NCBI RefSeq assembly: GCF_048771995.1
Contig: NC_133030.1
Location: 12,044,001-12,108,000 of the forward strand
Source of the DNA: Taeniopygia guttata
Taxonomy: Eukaryota > Chordata > Aves > Passeriformes > Estrildidae
Length of the DNA stretch: 64,000 nucleotides
Direction: 5' to 3'
In this document: piece by piece, positions 11,007 to 22,519 of the stretch
Layout of the letters: each line of letters opens with the position of its first letter
How positions within the stretch are numbered: the first letter of the stretch is position 1
Made by a program: the position numbers and the translations under genes
The notes under the pieces: generated by a model
Told to the model about the DNA's origin: nothing
Databases searched by the model: none
What the model saw: only the letters and a program-made list of their open reading frames with translations

Positions 11007-14000
11007 ATGGCCTCCCAGCCGCAGCCCCTGCACCCCAGCGTGCCCTGCACCCCCCCTGCCACCACTGGGGGGGCCGGGCTGGCCGGCAGCCCCGATAAAG
11101 GTCAGTACCTCGGGCTGGGGGCCATCGGGGCAGGGGAGGTTGCTGGGGCAGCCCACTGAGGGCTGCTCCCATTTTGTGGGGGGCCGCACCACTCCGCTGA
11201 CCCCGTCCCCCTCCCTTGCTCTCTGCAGGCAGCGCGCGCCCCAAGCCGCCGGTGCGGCCCAAGCCCCACGTGCTGCCCAAGCCAGCTGTGCCCGCCAAGC
11301 CCCCGGTGCTGCCCCCCACGCCGGGCCCACGGCACCCCAGGCCCGAGCTGCCCTCGGCAGAGAAGATGAACCGCCTGGCCGGGCCCCAGCCCTACAGCGG
11401 GGCAGCCACGGGGGGGCCCCTCCGGCGCCCCTCCTTCACTGTCAGATCACCCGAGACCCTCAATGGGAAGGGGCTCTCGTCGCCCTTGGTCACGGGCACC
11501 GAGGAGGAGGTGCCATCGGCCCCGCCAACCCCCTCGCGCAAGGGCCCGGCGCCCTTCAAGGTGACGCCGGTGCCGGTGGCCACCAGGCCGGAGCGGTTCC
11601 CGGGCACCACCGTGGAGGAGATCCTGGCCAAGATGGACAGCCGGGAGGGCCCAGGCAGCCCAGACCGGGCCTGGCTCTCACCCTTCTGCACCGACCCCTC
11701 CTCCCGCTTTGGCTCCAAGACCTTTGTTGCCTTCCGGAAGCGTCCCAGCGGGGAGGCAGACGGAGACCCTGCTAGCGAAGCCCCCCAGATGCCCCGACCT
11801 GCAGCAGGCGAGCTGGGAATGGGGGCTGATGGACACCCTGTGGCTGAAATGAGGTGAGGGCACAGGGACCAACACTGGGAGGAGTGGCTGTGGGAACAGG
11901 GAATATCACTCTGAGCCATCCCAGGCTTGGTAATGTAACGGAGCTGAGGTCTGGTCGTCGGCACGGGGCCCGGGTTCCTCCTGAGCCGCAGTGCCTCAAG
12001 CTGCCTCCGGCTGCCTCCGTGGGAAGACCGGGGTGGCTGGTGCCAACCGCAGAATGGGCTGTCCCAGGCCAGGAGCTGCCTGTGGGCAGGCTCTGAGCCA
12101 GCCCCCTGGGCTGGGAGTGACAGACGGGGTCGCTCCCCCAGGAAATGCTCCTGATTTTCCAGCCTTGCTATTTTTTCCGTTCTGGGCCATGCCAGGGCAC
12201 AGGGAGCAGATCAGCAGGACTTCCAGCTGCAGGATGTCCTGGGCCAGGGCCAGGGCTTGGCCACAATCCCAAGAGCTGGGCACCTCAGGGAGAGCTGGGC
12301 GGGGGCTGCTCTGAGACACAGTGTGAGAAACTTGCTCCCAAAGGATCGAAAACTTTCCGGAAGGGGAGCTTGGGGCCACTTTGCCTCTTTTCCCTCACAG
12401 TCCAAGCCACAGACTGTGCAGCTGTGGCAGGGCCCGAGTCCTTGAAGGGCGGTTTGGGGCAGGGGTGTCTCGTGGGAGGTGGGAGAATAGCACTGAGACA
12501 CACAGTGGGATTTACCCCCCTTCCCCTTCTCTCGCTGCAGCAGCTCCCCCCCCACTGGGCTGAGCTGTGCCAGGGACCCCTGTGGACGCCGGAGGCCGCC
12601 ATCCCCTCCTGACGTGAGTGCTGGCCTCGCCCTCCGGCGCCATGGCGGCTCCGCTCCTGGGCTCTCTCCTTCGGGGCTCTCCTGTCTCCTCCGGGGCTCC
12701 CTCTCTGCGGGGTGCGTGTCTCTCCTTTCTCCTTGGGGCGCTGGCTGCCCCTTCCTGGGGGGTTTCAGGGCCCCCTGTGCCTAAAGTCCTGTGTGGGGCC
12801 CGGCTGTGTGGGGGTGGCGTGTGCCAACACCGGTGCCAGGCGTGGGCAGGGAGCAGCCGTGAGTCACCAGCTGGGGTTCTGTGACCCGGCAGGTATGTGG
12901 CAGGGCAGGCCCCACGGGCACCCCGCCAGCCCCTTTCTCTGCTGTGCTCACTCAGGGCAGTGACCAGGACATCGGGCCACGGTGACACTGCGGGTGGCAG
13001 CCTGGGCAGCGGCACCAGGTCACCCCAGTGAGGGGGCAAACCCCAGCAGTGCTGGGCAGGGGGATGCCAGCCACGGGCAGGGCAGGGGGCTGTGCTGGGG
13101 GTTCTGACTTCTTCCTGCTTCATTTCTTGTCTCCGTCTGTCCAGGCGCTCTGGGGGCAGCAGGGGGCCGGGCAGGGAGCAGGGCTGGGGCACCAGGAGCC
13201 GCCCTGGCTGAGTCACGCAGGAGCAGCCTGGTTCTGGCACGCAGCATGGGCACTTCCTGCCCCGGGTGCAGGGAGGGGAGCGGGGCTGGAGGGAGGGACC
13301 CTCCAAGGTTTGGGGGGCTGGCTTTTGGATGGATAATATTTGGAGGTGCCTCTTGAGTGATATGATCCCCTGCTGGCTTTTTCCACAGCTTTCCACTCTA
13401 CAGCTGGGTGCCCTCGGACCTCCAGGCTCCCCGAGGCCTCCCACCTGCCCAGCCCCAGCCCCAGGAGCTCCTTTCCAGTCTGCTGAGCCCTCTGCCCCAG
13501 CCCCTGGCTCCCCTGATTCTCCTGCTGAGCTCCTGGCCCCAGACTCCCCCACACTGCCCCCTGGCTCCCCCAAATCCCCCACTCAGCTTCCAGTCGAGGT
13601 CCCTGTCACCTCCACCCAGGCCCCGGGCGCTCCCTCGGCCACTGAACCCCAGCTCAGTGTCTCCCGTTCCCCTGGCTCCCCACACACTCCAGGGGAGGGA
13701 TCCCCTGGCACTGCCAGCCCCCCTGGCACTCCTGAACTGCCCCCACGAGTCACCTGCCCCCCCGGCTCTCCCGAGGCTGCTGCTGAGTACCTGGGCCCCC
13801 CCAGCCCACCCATTGCCAAAGCCTCTCGTCCCCCAGGCTCCCCAGAAGGACCTGATGACTCCACAGTGTCCCCACGGTCCCATGAGGGTCCTGATTTCAA
13901 CCCCCCTCCCCGGGATGTGGGGCTCCGGCGCTCCTCAGAGGGGGTGCTGCGGCCCCCACCGACCGGCCAGGGCCTGGGGGAGCTGGGGGGCTCACTGAGT

Positions 14001-17000
14001 GCCCTGCCCCGGCCTGGAGACCTCCTGTCAGAGCCCTCCCTGGGCAGCGAGTCCGGCTGGAGCCTTTCCCAGTCCTTTGAGTGGACATTCCCGTCGCGGG
14101 GGGCACGCTTACCAGCCTTTCCTCCCCGCTCCCCCATCCGGGAGACGCCTGACTCGGGGCTCTCCGAAGAGGGGGAGTCAGATGGGGAGGCTGCAGCCCC
14201 CAGCCCTCCAAAGGACAGCAGGTCTGAAGGACCTGGCAGCCAGCAGGCAGAGGGGGCTCCATGCCCGGGGGGTCCCGTGACCCAGCCACAGGCTGAGGGC
14301 TCAGCAGAGGAGGAGGAAGGGGAGGCACAGCAGGATGCTCCCGTGTCCCACTCCCCACTTCATGTGACAGAGCCTGGCCAGCACCCAGCTGAGCCCGAGT
14401 CCCCCACCGAACCCAGCCTCACCACAGCTGCCCCCCTGGATCCAGCCCCCCTGGATCCAGCTGCTGCAGCTGACTCAGCCTGTGCAGGTGATGGCCCCAA
14501 GAGCCTGCAGGGTCCTGGGGGCCCAGGCCGGGCTGAAGGACCCTCACAGAACCCCGACCCTCACGCCGACCCAGGCTGGCTGACAGAGCTGTTGGCATCA
14601 TCTGGGGTCCGCAGCTCTCCAGAGGTGAGGGGTGTGTGGGGCTCTGTGGGGTCAGTGTGGGCTGGGCTCTTCCTCCCTTGCCCTCCACAGAGCAGCGGGA
14701 TGGGACAGGATGGGTGATGGGTGGGTGGGGGCTGAGCAGGACTGTGTGCTGAGGGGCAGGTGGTGGGGTCTGCCCCCTCCCTGGGATGAGCCCCACTGTG
14801 CTGTGTCCCCAAGGTGTTTCCCTCCTCCCCAGCTCCGCTGCTGTGGGAGCCAGGGTTTGCTCCCCTCAAACTCCTCTCCCCCTTCTAACCTCTTTCCCCC
14901 CTCTAACTCCTCTCCCCTTTTTTCCACCAGAACCTGCTGGGCTGGTCACGGAAGGACCTGTGCAGTGAGTTTGGCATTGGCCGCTCTCACCAGGACAGCA
15001 CCTTTGACTGGAGGCACCCAGGTGTGTCCAGGGAGAGAGACTGGCCAGCTGAGACCAAGCAAGACCAGGAATTCGGGACCAAATCCAGCTGGGACAGCAA
15101 CCACAGTGACAAAGACAGCACTGCCCGGGAGAGCTGGAGTGGTGACTACAGAGCAGCGGAGCCGATGGGGGACATGAAACTGGGCTGCAGTGACTGGTCC
15201 CAGTCCCTTGGCACTGGGAAGAGCTGCCCACAGGATCCAGACTTCAGTGCCAGCTCAGCCGAGTGGGGCCAGGGCTACGGCAGCACGGAGGAGCTTGGCT
15301 CCAGACAGGCCAACTGGGGCAGTGGCCTTGGCACCGGACATGTCCGGCAGCTGGACAAGGAACTGCGCTCTGGGCAGCCCACCTGGGCAGGCAGGTACAG
15401 CAGCAGGGACACGGAGATGAAGGAAAGGGACCTCCCCCCAGACTGGGCCAGTAAATACAGCAGCCAGGATGCTGGGAGCAAGGACGAGAATTTAACGTTG
15501 GGCTGGGCTGGCAGATCCAGCACTGGGGATGCTGGGAGCCCAGATAAAGAGCTCAGCCCCAGCCAGCCAGCCTGGGACAGGAGGTATAACCCCAGGGACA
15601 TGGAGAGTCAGGACTGGGAGTTCAGTCCCAGCCGGCCAGCCTGGACTCAGGAGTACAGGGACACAGAAAGCCAGGACAGTGAGTTCAGCCCCAGCCGGCT
15701 GGCGTGGACTGGTGAAATCAGGGACATGGAGAGCCATGACAGGGAGTTCAGCCCCAGGAGACCAGCCTGGGATGACAGATCCAGCACCAGAGACATGGAA
15801 AGCCAGGATCGGGAGTTCAGTCCCAGCAGGCCAGCCTGGGATGACAGATCCAGCACCAGAGACATGGAAAGCCAGGATCAGGAGTTCAGTCCCAGCAGGC
15901 CAGCCTGGGATGACAGATCCAGCACCAGAGACATGGAAAGCCAGGATCAGGAGTTCAGCCCCAGGAGACCAGCCTGGGATGACAGATCCAGCACCAGAGA
16001 CATGGAAAGCCAGGATCGGGAGTTCAGTCCCAGGAGACCAGCCTGGGATGACAGATCCAGCACCAGAGACATGGAAAGCCAGGATCAGGAGTTCAGCCCC
16101 AGCAGGCCAGCCTGGGATGACAGGTCCAGCACCAGAGACATGGAAAGCCAGGATCAGGAGTTCAGCCCCAGCAGGCCAGCTTGGGATGACAGATCCAGCA
16201 CCAGAGACATGGAAAGCCAGGATCAGGAGTTCAGCCCCAGCAGGCCAGCCTGGGATGACAGGTCCAGCACCAGAGACATGGAAAGCCAGGATCGGGAGTT
16301 CAGTCCCAGTAGGCCAGCCCGGGATGACAGATCCAGCACCAGAGACATGGAAAGCCAGGATCAGGAGTTCAGTCCCAGTAGGCCAGCTTGGGATGACAGA
16401 TCCAGCACCAGAGACATGGAAAGCCAGGATCAGCTGTTCAGTCCCAGCAGGCCAGCTTGGGATGACAGATCCAGCACCAGAGACATGGAAAGCCAGGATC
16501 AGCTGTTCAGTCCCAGCAGGCCAGCCTGGGATGACAGATCCAGCACCAGAGACATGGAAAGCCAGGATCAGGAGTTCAGTCCCAGTAGGCCAGCTTGGGA
16601 TGACAGATCCAGCACCAGAGACATGGAAAGCCAGGATCAGGAGTTCAGCCCCAGCAGGCCAGCCTGGGATGACAGAGCCAGCACCAGAGACATGGAAAGC
16701 CAGGACCGGGAGTTCAGCCCCAGCAGGCCAGCCTGGGATGACAGATCCAGCACCAGAGACATGGAAAGCCAGGATCAGGAGTTCAGCCCCAGCAGGCTGA
16801 CTGAAGCCAGTGAATGCAGCACCAGAGACCTGGAGACCCAGGACAGTGGATTCACATCCAGAAGAGCAGCTGGGGATAGTGGGTGCAGCACTGGGGACAC
16901 GGAGACCCGGAATGGGGAGTTCAGCCCCAGCAGAAGTGTCTGGGATGACAGGTCCAGCACCAGGGATGTGGAGGCAGGGGACAGAGAGTTGAGCCCCAGT

Positions 17001-19032
17001 GGAGCAGCCAGGGATGGGCAGCACAGCTGTGTGACCCCCAGGGAGGAAGAGCAGGAGCTGGTCCCAGCCCGGCTGAGCTGGCCCGGTGAGAGCAGCATTG
17101 GGCAGACCGGGCAGGTCAGGGCTGGTGAGGAGGACATGCCCAGCTCCCACCGCCCTGAGCCCCCGGCCCAGGAGCCCATCTGGGGCAGTGCCCACCAGCA
17201 GGAGAGTCACAGCTGTGGCAGCAGGGACTGGGAGCTTGGAGCAGCTGAGTGCCAGAACCAGTTTGGTGTCATTGGGACAGAGCAGGTGCCAGATCGCTGC
17301 AGTGCCTCGGATGGCTCCATGTCCGGGATCCTGGCACAGCCCCAGGCAGGCTTGCACAGGGATCTCTCTCTGGACGTGGACAATGCCCGCTGGAGCCAGG
17401 ACCTGGGCAGCTGGAGTGTGGAGCCACAGGATGCTGAGGCCAGGCGCCAGGAGTGGGCGAGTGCCTTCAGCGCCCGCTGTGCCGCCCGCAGCCGGGACCT
17501 TGGTGCGCGGGAGGAGAGCGTGGGAGGGGACACCGGCGCAGAGCACGGGTAAGGAGGGCCCTGGTGGGGGCAGGGAGGGAACAGCTTCCCCTGAGGCAGA
17601 CGGAGGGGTTTGGACCAGGGCTGGTGTTACCTGGGCTAAAGCAACTCTGCGGTTTTGTCCCCCTAGCAGGTCAGCCCCCAGCCCTTCCATGGGTGACATT
17701 CCAGCCTATTGCCCAGCTATGGAGCCCCCCCGGAGTGAGTCACCCAGCCACTCTGATGAGGAGAGGCATGCCTCTGAACCAGCTGCTGCCCTACAGAGCC
17801 CCAGGGTCCCCCCTCTGCTGCCAGAGGTTGCCAGTGGGATCCCAGCAGACACAGGAAGTGAGGAGCAGCCCTCAGACCACCCAGATGGGGAGAGCCCCTC
17901 GAGCTGGGGGGAGCAGCGGCTCTCACTGACTACCTCCCAGCCTGAGGGGTCTGTGGAGAAGGGACAGGAATTTCCTCTTCTGGAGGTGAGTGGAAGTGGG
18001 GAGATTGCAATCACCCTGTATGGCCTGGGACACAGGATGTGTCGGTGGATGGGGCTCTCTGACCCTGCTGCTCCCAGGTACAGCCATGGATTGAGGGCCC
18101 CCTGCACTGCTGTGGGGGCTGGGGTGGGGGGTCCCTGGGCTCCCCGTGCCATCTGTGACCCGTCCCCTGGGCTCGGCAGGACACAGAGCTCCTGGACAGC
18201 AGCGTGTTGCGCTGCAAGGCCAGCCTGGGCCGCAAGCGCCAGCACCGAGCGCCGTCCCTGCGCCCCACCACCACCGAGGGGGAGAGCTGGATCTTCCGGG
18301 ACTCCACCGGTGAGCCCAGCAGGAATGGGGATGGGAGTGGGGTGTCTATCCTGGTACAGTGTTGCTGTGACACTGTCCCTGTGTCCCCACAGAGCCCCGG
18401 CCAGCCCCAGCAGCATCCTCTGACGAGGAAGCAGCGGAGGAGCCCCGGAGCCGGCGGATGCGCAGCTCATCCTCGGGCAGGGGGGTCAAGGTGCCGCTCT
18501 TTCCTGGCCTCAGCGCCTCCGCCATCAAGGTGACTCCCTTGGACTCCTGGCTGCAGGGTGGAAGGGAGGGTGGAACTCAGGGAAACTAAGGCAGGGTGGG
18601 GCTGGGGCCTGGCTAAAGACGGGGAGAAGGCAGTGGTGGGGTTTGGGGGACAAAGCACTGTTTCTTCCTGACTTCTCTCTCTGCCCCCAGGCCAAGCTGA
18701 GGGGTCACAACCGCTCGGCTGAGGAGGGGACATCGTCAGGGGACAGCAAGGGGACCCCTTCTAAAGACCCCCATGTGCAGCGCTCCAAGTCCCGCAAGAT
18801 CCCTGGTGTGAGTGGGAAACCCCCAGCCCTGCCCCCCAAGCCAGAGAAGTCCTCACGGTGAGTGTGGGGCTAGGATCCTCCTCATGGAAGCAAAAGGGGG
18901 TGCTGTGGGGTCAGTCTGGGTCCTGGGACTGGTTTTGGGGAGCTCCTGCTGAAACTCTGCCGATTCCCCAGATCCGAGGCCTCTGCCCCACACTGGCTGC
19001 AGGCGCTAAAGCTAAAAAGGAAGAAGCCTTGA
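11007..19032 (+). CDS. TNKS1BP1: 182-kDa tankyrase-1-binding protein
   Basis: Large disordered scaffold (TAB182) that binds tankyrase and the CCR4-NOT complex in mammals. Coding exons: 11007-11100, 11229-11853, 12541-12613, 13389-14624, 14931-17548, 17667-17985, 18180-18309, 18393-18529, 18691-18857, 18972-19032. They give 1819 residues (human 1729). Family landmarks in order are basic-proline KPPVRPKPHVLPKP, LAGPQPY, TTVEEILAKM, SEGVL with GGSLSALP, WSLSQSFEWTFPSR, LLGWSRKDLCSEFGIG, and a C-terminal block with LRCKASLGRKRQHRAP, KVPLFPGLSASAIKAKLR, NRSAEEG, PALPPKPEKSSR and WLQALKLKRKK. Exon 6 carries a 15-copy 23-residue array. Exon 7 has a tandem acceptor (tag/cag), so one residue may vary. 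AATAAA is at 19455-19460. The start codon is inferred from the frame and lies in the second exon. Like SSRP1, the gene is inverted relative to its neighbours in human. Confidence 0.95.
15759..16793 (+). repeat. TNKS1BP1: 15-copy 69-bp coding tandem array in TNKS1BP1 exon 6
   Basis: Exactly 15 x 69 bp with no period slippage, encoding residues about 953-1297. The unit is RPAWDDRSSTRDMESQDQ followed by EFSPS. Variation is mostly Q/R before EF, S/R at the unit end, and QLF in two adjacent copies. More diverged units flank it (about 15560-15758 and 16794-17000). The family also has degenerate 20-25-residue repeats here in mammals, so this is an expansion of an existing pattern. Confidence 0.97.
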
Positions 19033-19747
19033 GCGGGGTGAGTGTGGGATTTCAGGCAATGCTGGGGGTAATCCCCTCCCTCCTCTGTGCTCTGGCTGGG
19101 TCCCCTGGGATGGGTAATCCCTGGGGGGGCCCTGCAGGGTCCTCACTCCCTTCCTCCGTGTCACTTCCAGGCTCACTCTGACGCTGAAGCCCGCTGTCAC
19201 CGGACCAGGGCTGTCCTCTCCCGTGGGGACACACACACACACCACACACCTATGCACTTTGTACGAGCTCGCAGGGTCCCCGTCTTCCCAACACCTCCTC
19301 CCCATCCCCCCATTGTACCCCATCCCCTTGGTCCTCAGGGGTCTGGGGGTGGGCACGAGCCCCCCTTCCCCTCCCCCCTGCTCATGTATGGCCCTGGACA
19401 CAGGGCAATGGGTCCAGCTCGTGGTGCCACTGCCACCACGACAGACAGACAGACAATAAAACCTCGCTGGTCAGTTTGGAGAGTCCTGGCTCTTCTCCTG
19501 GGCAGTGGGCAGGGATCAGAGGTCCTTGAAGGGGGAACACTGCCATCACCCGCACTGTGCAGGAAAGAAGGGACACCTCCAAAACCCCTTTGTGCCCACC
19601 CTGGGTGCACCCAGCCAGGCCCCCTGGCCCTGCCCAAACACCAAGTGGGTGCTGACACCAAGATTTTATTGTACTCCGAGGGAGGGGGTGCAGCCCCCTG
19701 TAGGGGAACAGCAGTAGGGGAGGCCCGGGGGCACCCGGGGGAGCCCC

Positions 19748-20836
19748 TCATATCTCGCAGATGAAGGGCAGCCACCGCTTGCAGCGCACACTCATCCAGA
19801 GCCCATCTGGGGAGAGAAGGGGGCATCAGCCCGTTGCCCACCAGCACCCCCATCTCCAGGGTCCCCCTCCAGCCCCAGGGATAGCCCCCCAGACACCTTA
19901 TACCAGCCCCACAGTGTCACCCCCCCATCCTGAGCCCCTCAGCACCCTTCCCCCCATCATGGGCAGGGACTACCCCAGCGCCCCCCGAACCCCTCCTGTA
20001 GAGCCCCCACTGACTGTTGGTGCAGAGGGCGGTGCAGAAGCGGTGGCCGGGCAGGGGGTGTCCAGGCACCCACCGACTGTAGTTCCAGGGGCTCCTGTCA
20101 GTCCAGTGGCAGCTCGGGATTGGGATCTGCCAGGGGAGAAAGGGCGTAGGGACTCCCAGCACTGGGAGGCGGTGGGATGGGAACGGGATATCCAGGGTGG
20201 GCATTAGAGATATTGGGACAAGGCTGGAGCACCCAGGTGGGCACTGGGGACACTGGGAGGAGACAGGGTGCCCCAAGGCCAGGGTGGTGGGTGTGTGGCA
20301 GGGTCCTTACGGCGGGCTGGCTGACGGCACCAATCCAGACCAGGCCAGCATTGGTGTGCCGGCGCGCCAGGTGCAGCAGGAAGGTGTTGGTGTGGGAATC
20401 GTGGATCGAGGCCAAGCGCCCGTGGAAGCGCTTGGCACAGATGTGCTGCAGGGACACAGCTGTCACGGGGGGCACTGGTGCCCCCACCCCGAACCCCCAC
20501 CCATCCCACCCCATCCCACCTGCGCACGGTGGAAGGTTCTGCAGCGGGAGATGACGACATAGCGGCAGGTGGCGGTGCCCGGCATGCTGGGGACACCGAG
20601 TGCCTGCTTGTCACCAGCCCCCCGGCACCCACTGTACTCCTCAGGCATCTCCAACTCTGTCACGTCCTCCTCATCCTCCACCGCAGGGCTGCCAAGAGCT
20701 GCGGACACTGGCTGGGTCACCCTGAGATCAGGGGTGTCCCCAGGATGTCCCCACAGGCAGGTGGGGGGCACTCACCAGAGTGGCTGACAGGAACTGTGCC
20801 CAGCAGGGCCAGGGCCATCAGCAGGCAGGGCCGCAT
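19748..20836 (-). CDS. Eosinophil major basic protein-like C-type lectin, copy A
   Basis: Secreted EMBP/PRG2-PRG3-like protein. Coding exons are 20776-20836, 20520-20698, 20311-20445, 20015-20126 and 19748-19806, giving 181 residues. A signal peptide (MRPCLLMALALLGTVPVS) is followed by an acidic propeptide (residues about 28-41, VEDEEDVTELEMPEE) and a basic C-type lectin domain starting near TCRYVVISRCR (residue 64 on). The domain contains LVWIGAVS, SPWNYSRWVPG, FCTALCTN and the terminal CKRWLPFICEI. The mature part has many Arg/Lys and only about three acidic residues, as in granule EMBP, which is stored with its acidic propeptide as a neutraliser. It lacks the calcium-ligand motifs of sugar-binding lectins. 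The acceptor before the start exon is at 20849-20850; AATAAA (reverse) is at 19665-19670. The position between TNKS1BP1 and SLC43A3 supports PRG2/PRG3 orthology, but no one-to-one name is given. Confidence 0.88.
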
Positions 20837-21268
20837 GGCACAGGGACACTGGGGACACCGCTAGCACCTTTGGGAGATCCCAGAGCCTCATCACTCTTGG
20901 CCACCCTGGTGACATCCCCGTGGACCCTCTGCCACCCCCAGCATCACCTTGTCCTCCCCACATCCCCTCAGAAATCCCCCCATATCCCCTCTGTCTCTCC
21001 ACCATCCCAGTGCCACCCCGTGCCCTGTCCCCTCTGCCACCCCCATGGCCATCCCCACAGACCCCAGCCCTCCTGTGCCCACCATGTGCCCAGTTCCTCA
21101 CTTCCCACCCTTGGGTCACTCCCTCCCTTATACATCCTGTGACATTCTGTCCCCCACCATGCCCCCTCCACCCCTGGCACCCAGAGCCCCCCAGTGCCAG
21201 ACTCAGGAACCCCCAGCCCTGCAGCTGAGGGCTAATCCCACTCCTATGGCCCTGTCTCCGCTCCTCAC

Positions 21269-21306
21269 CTGGGTCTTGGGGGGTTTTGCCCACTGCCATC
21301 CTTATA
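21269..21306 (-). promoter_or_regulatory. TATA box and leader exon of EMBP-like copy A
   Basis: On the minus strand a TATAAG box (21301-21306) precedes a leader exon that ends at 21269 with a CAG/GTGAGG donor. The arrangement mirrors copy B. Confidence 0.65.
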
Positions 21307-22061
21307 TTGTTGATGGGGACATGTGCCCCCAACCACAGCCTTGTGACATCCCCAACCACCAACTGTTGGGGACATGGTGGGGCCACCCCAGAGGGGCTCT
21401 GCCAGCACCCTGCCCAGCCAGTGCCTGGGGTGTGCTTGGTCCAGGGGAGGGGGTGTGTGGGCATGAAGAGGGGGGTGTGGGGAGGGGGCTGTGGGAGTTT
21501 GGGGGGCAGGGTGTCAGTACAGGGGCTCAGGGAGGTTGGGGTACAGGGGCTGGAGGTGTTGGGATGCAGGGGTGCACAGGGCATGGAGATGAGGATTGGG
21601 GTGCAGAGTCCTCGGGGGGGCTCAGCTGTGGGCTGGGGGGGCTGGTCAGGGGAATGGGAGATTTAAGGGGGGCTCAAGGGGGTCTGTGGGCAAACGGCCA
21701 GGCCGGACCCAGGGGGCCACAGCCGTTAGAAAGGAAATGGCCCTTGGGCAAGCATGGCCAGCGGGAGATGGTATCAGCACCCCAACATCCCCTCTGCACC
21801 CCCAGCACCCCCCCCAGCACATGCTGCACCCCATACACCCATCTTGCACCCCTCAAACTGGAGCAGCCTCCACTGCTCTACCCCCTAGCACCCACCCGCT
21901 GCCTTGGGCACCCCCAAACCTGCAGCCCCCCCTCCCTGGGGGCCATGTCTGTCCCACTGCGGGCAAGGACTCCCTCCCCCCCTCCCAGTGTCCCCATGGT
22001 GTCCCCAGGGCCAGGCTGGGTGGCGCAAGGCTGTGGTGGTGACATGTGGCCCCGTCCCCCC
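21307..22061. promoter_or_regulatory. Shared divergent promoter interval of the EMBP-like pair
   Basis: About 755 bp between the two TATA boxes. Each side has a matching ggctgtggt word followed by an acatgt word close to the TATA box. The central 180 bp is unique sequence. No coding potential is seen. Confidence 0.6.
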
Positions 22062-22101
22062 TATAAAGGGGGACAAGGGGCAGAGCTCCCCCAGACACCA
22101 G
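22062..22101 (+). promoter_or_regulatory. TATA box and leader exon of EMBP-like copy B
   Basis: TATAAA at 22062-22067, followed by a short non-coding exon ending at 22101 with a CAG/GTGAGG donor. Intron 1 ends at the acceptor 22496-22497. Confidence 0.7.
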
Positions 22102-22519
22102 GTGAGGAGCGGGGATGGGGACAGGGACATGGAGGGGGACATCAGAGTGGGCTCAGCCCCTGGCTGCTGGGGTGGGGACCAGGGGTGGGCATCCCTGAGG
22201 CTGGGACGAGGGTGTTGGGGGACACGGGGGTCTCTGGGATGCCAGGAGTACGTGGGAGTGGCACAGGGGAAGGTGGAAGGACAGGGGGGATATGCGGCAC
22301 AGAGGGGCAGGATGAGGTGAGAGACACAAGGTGGAACTGGGGTGGCAGAAGGACAGTGGGGACATGGGGTATAGCAGAAGGGCCACAGAGAGAAGAGATT
22401 GTTACCAAGGGTGGCAGAGGGGCTCTGGACCATGGTGGGGGGTGGCCAAGAGTGACAGGGCTGTGGCATCTCCAGAGGGTGCTGGTGGTGTCCCCAGTGT
22501 TCCTGCATGTCCTGCTACC

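Noticed and set aside
12642-12884. Signal-peptide-like frame MAAPLLGSLLRGSP in TNKS1BP1 intron
   Set aside because: Starts in an intron just past a good donor, has no downstream domain and no splice partners.
15529-16800. 423-codon open frame in another plus-strand frame of the TNKS1BP1 array
   Set aside because: Same cause: a multiple-of-three repeat without stops is open in several frames. The conserved family motifs are in the main frame only.
15492-17699. 735-codon open frame antisense to TNKS1BP1 exon 6
   Set aside because: It exists because a stop-free 69-bp unit is repeated many times; its product is the mirror of the array, with no domain, start context or splice logic.
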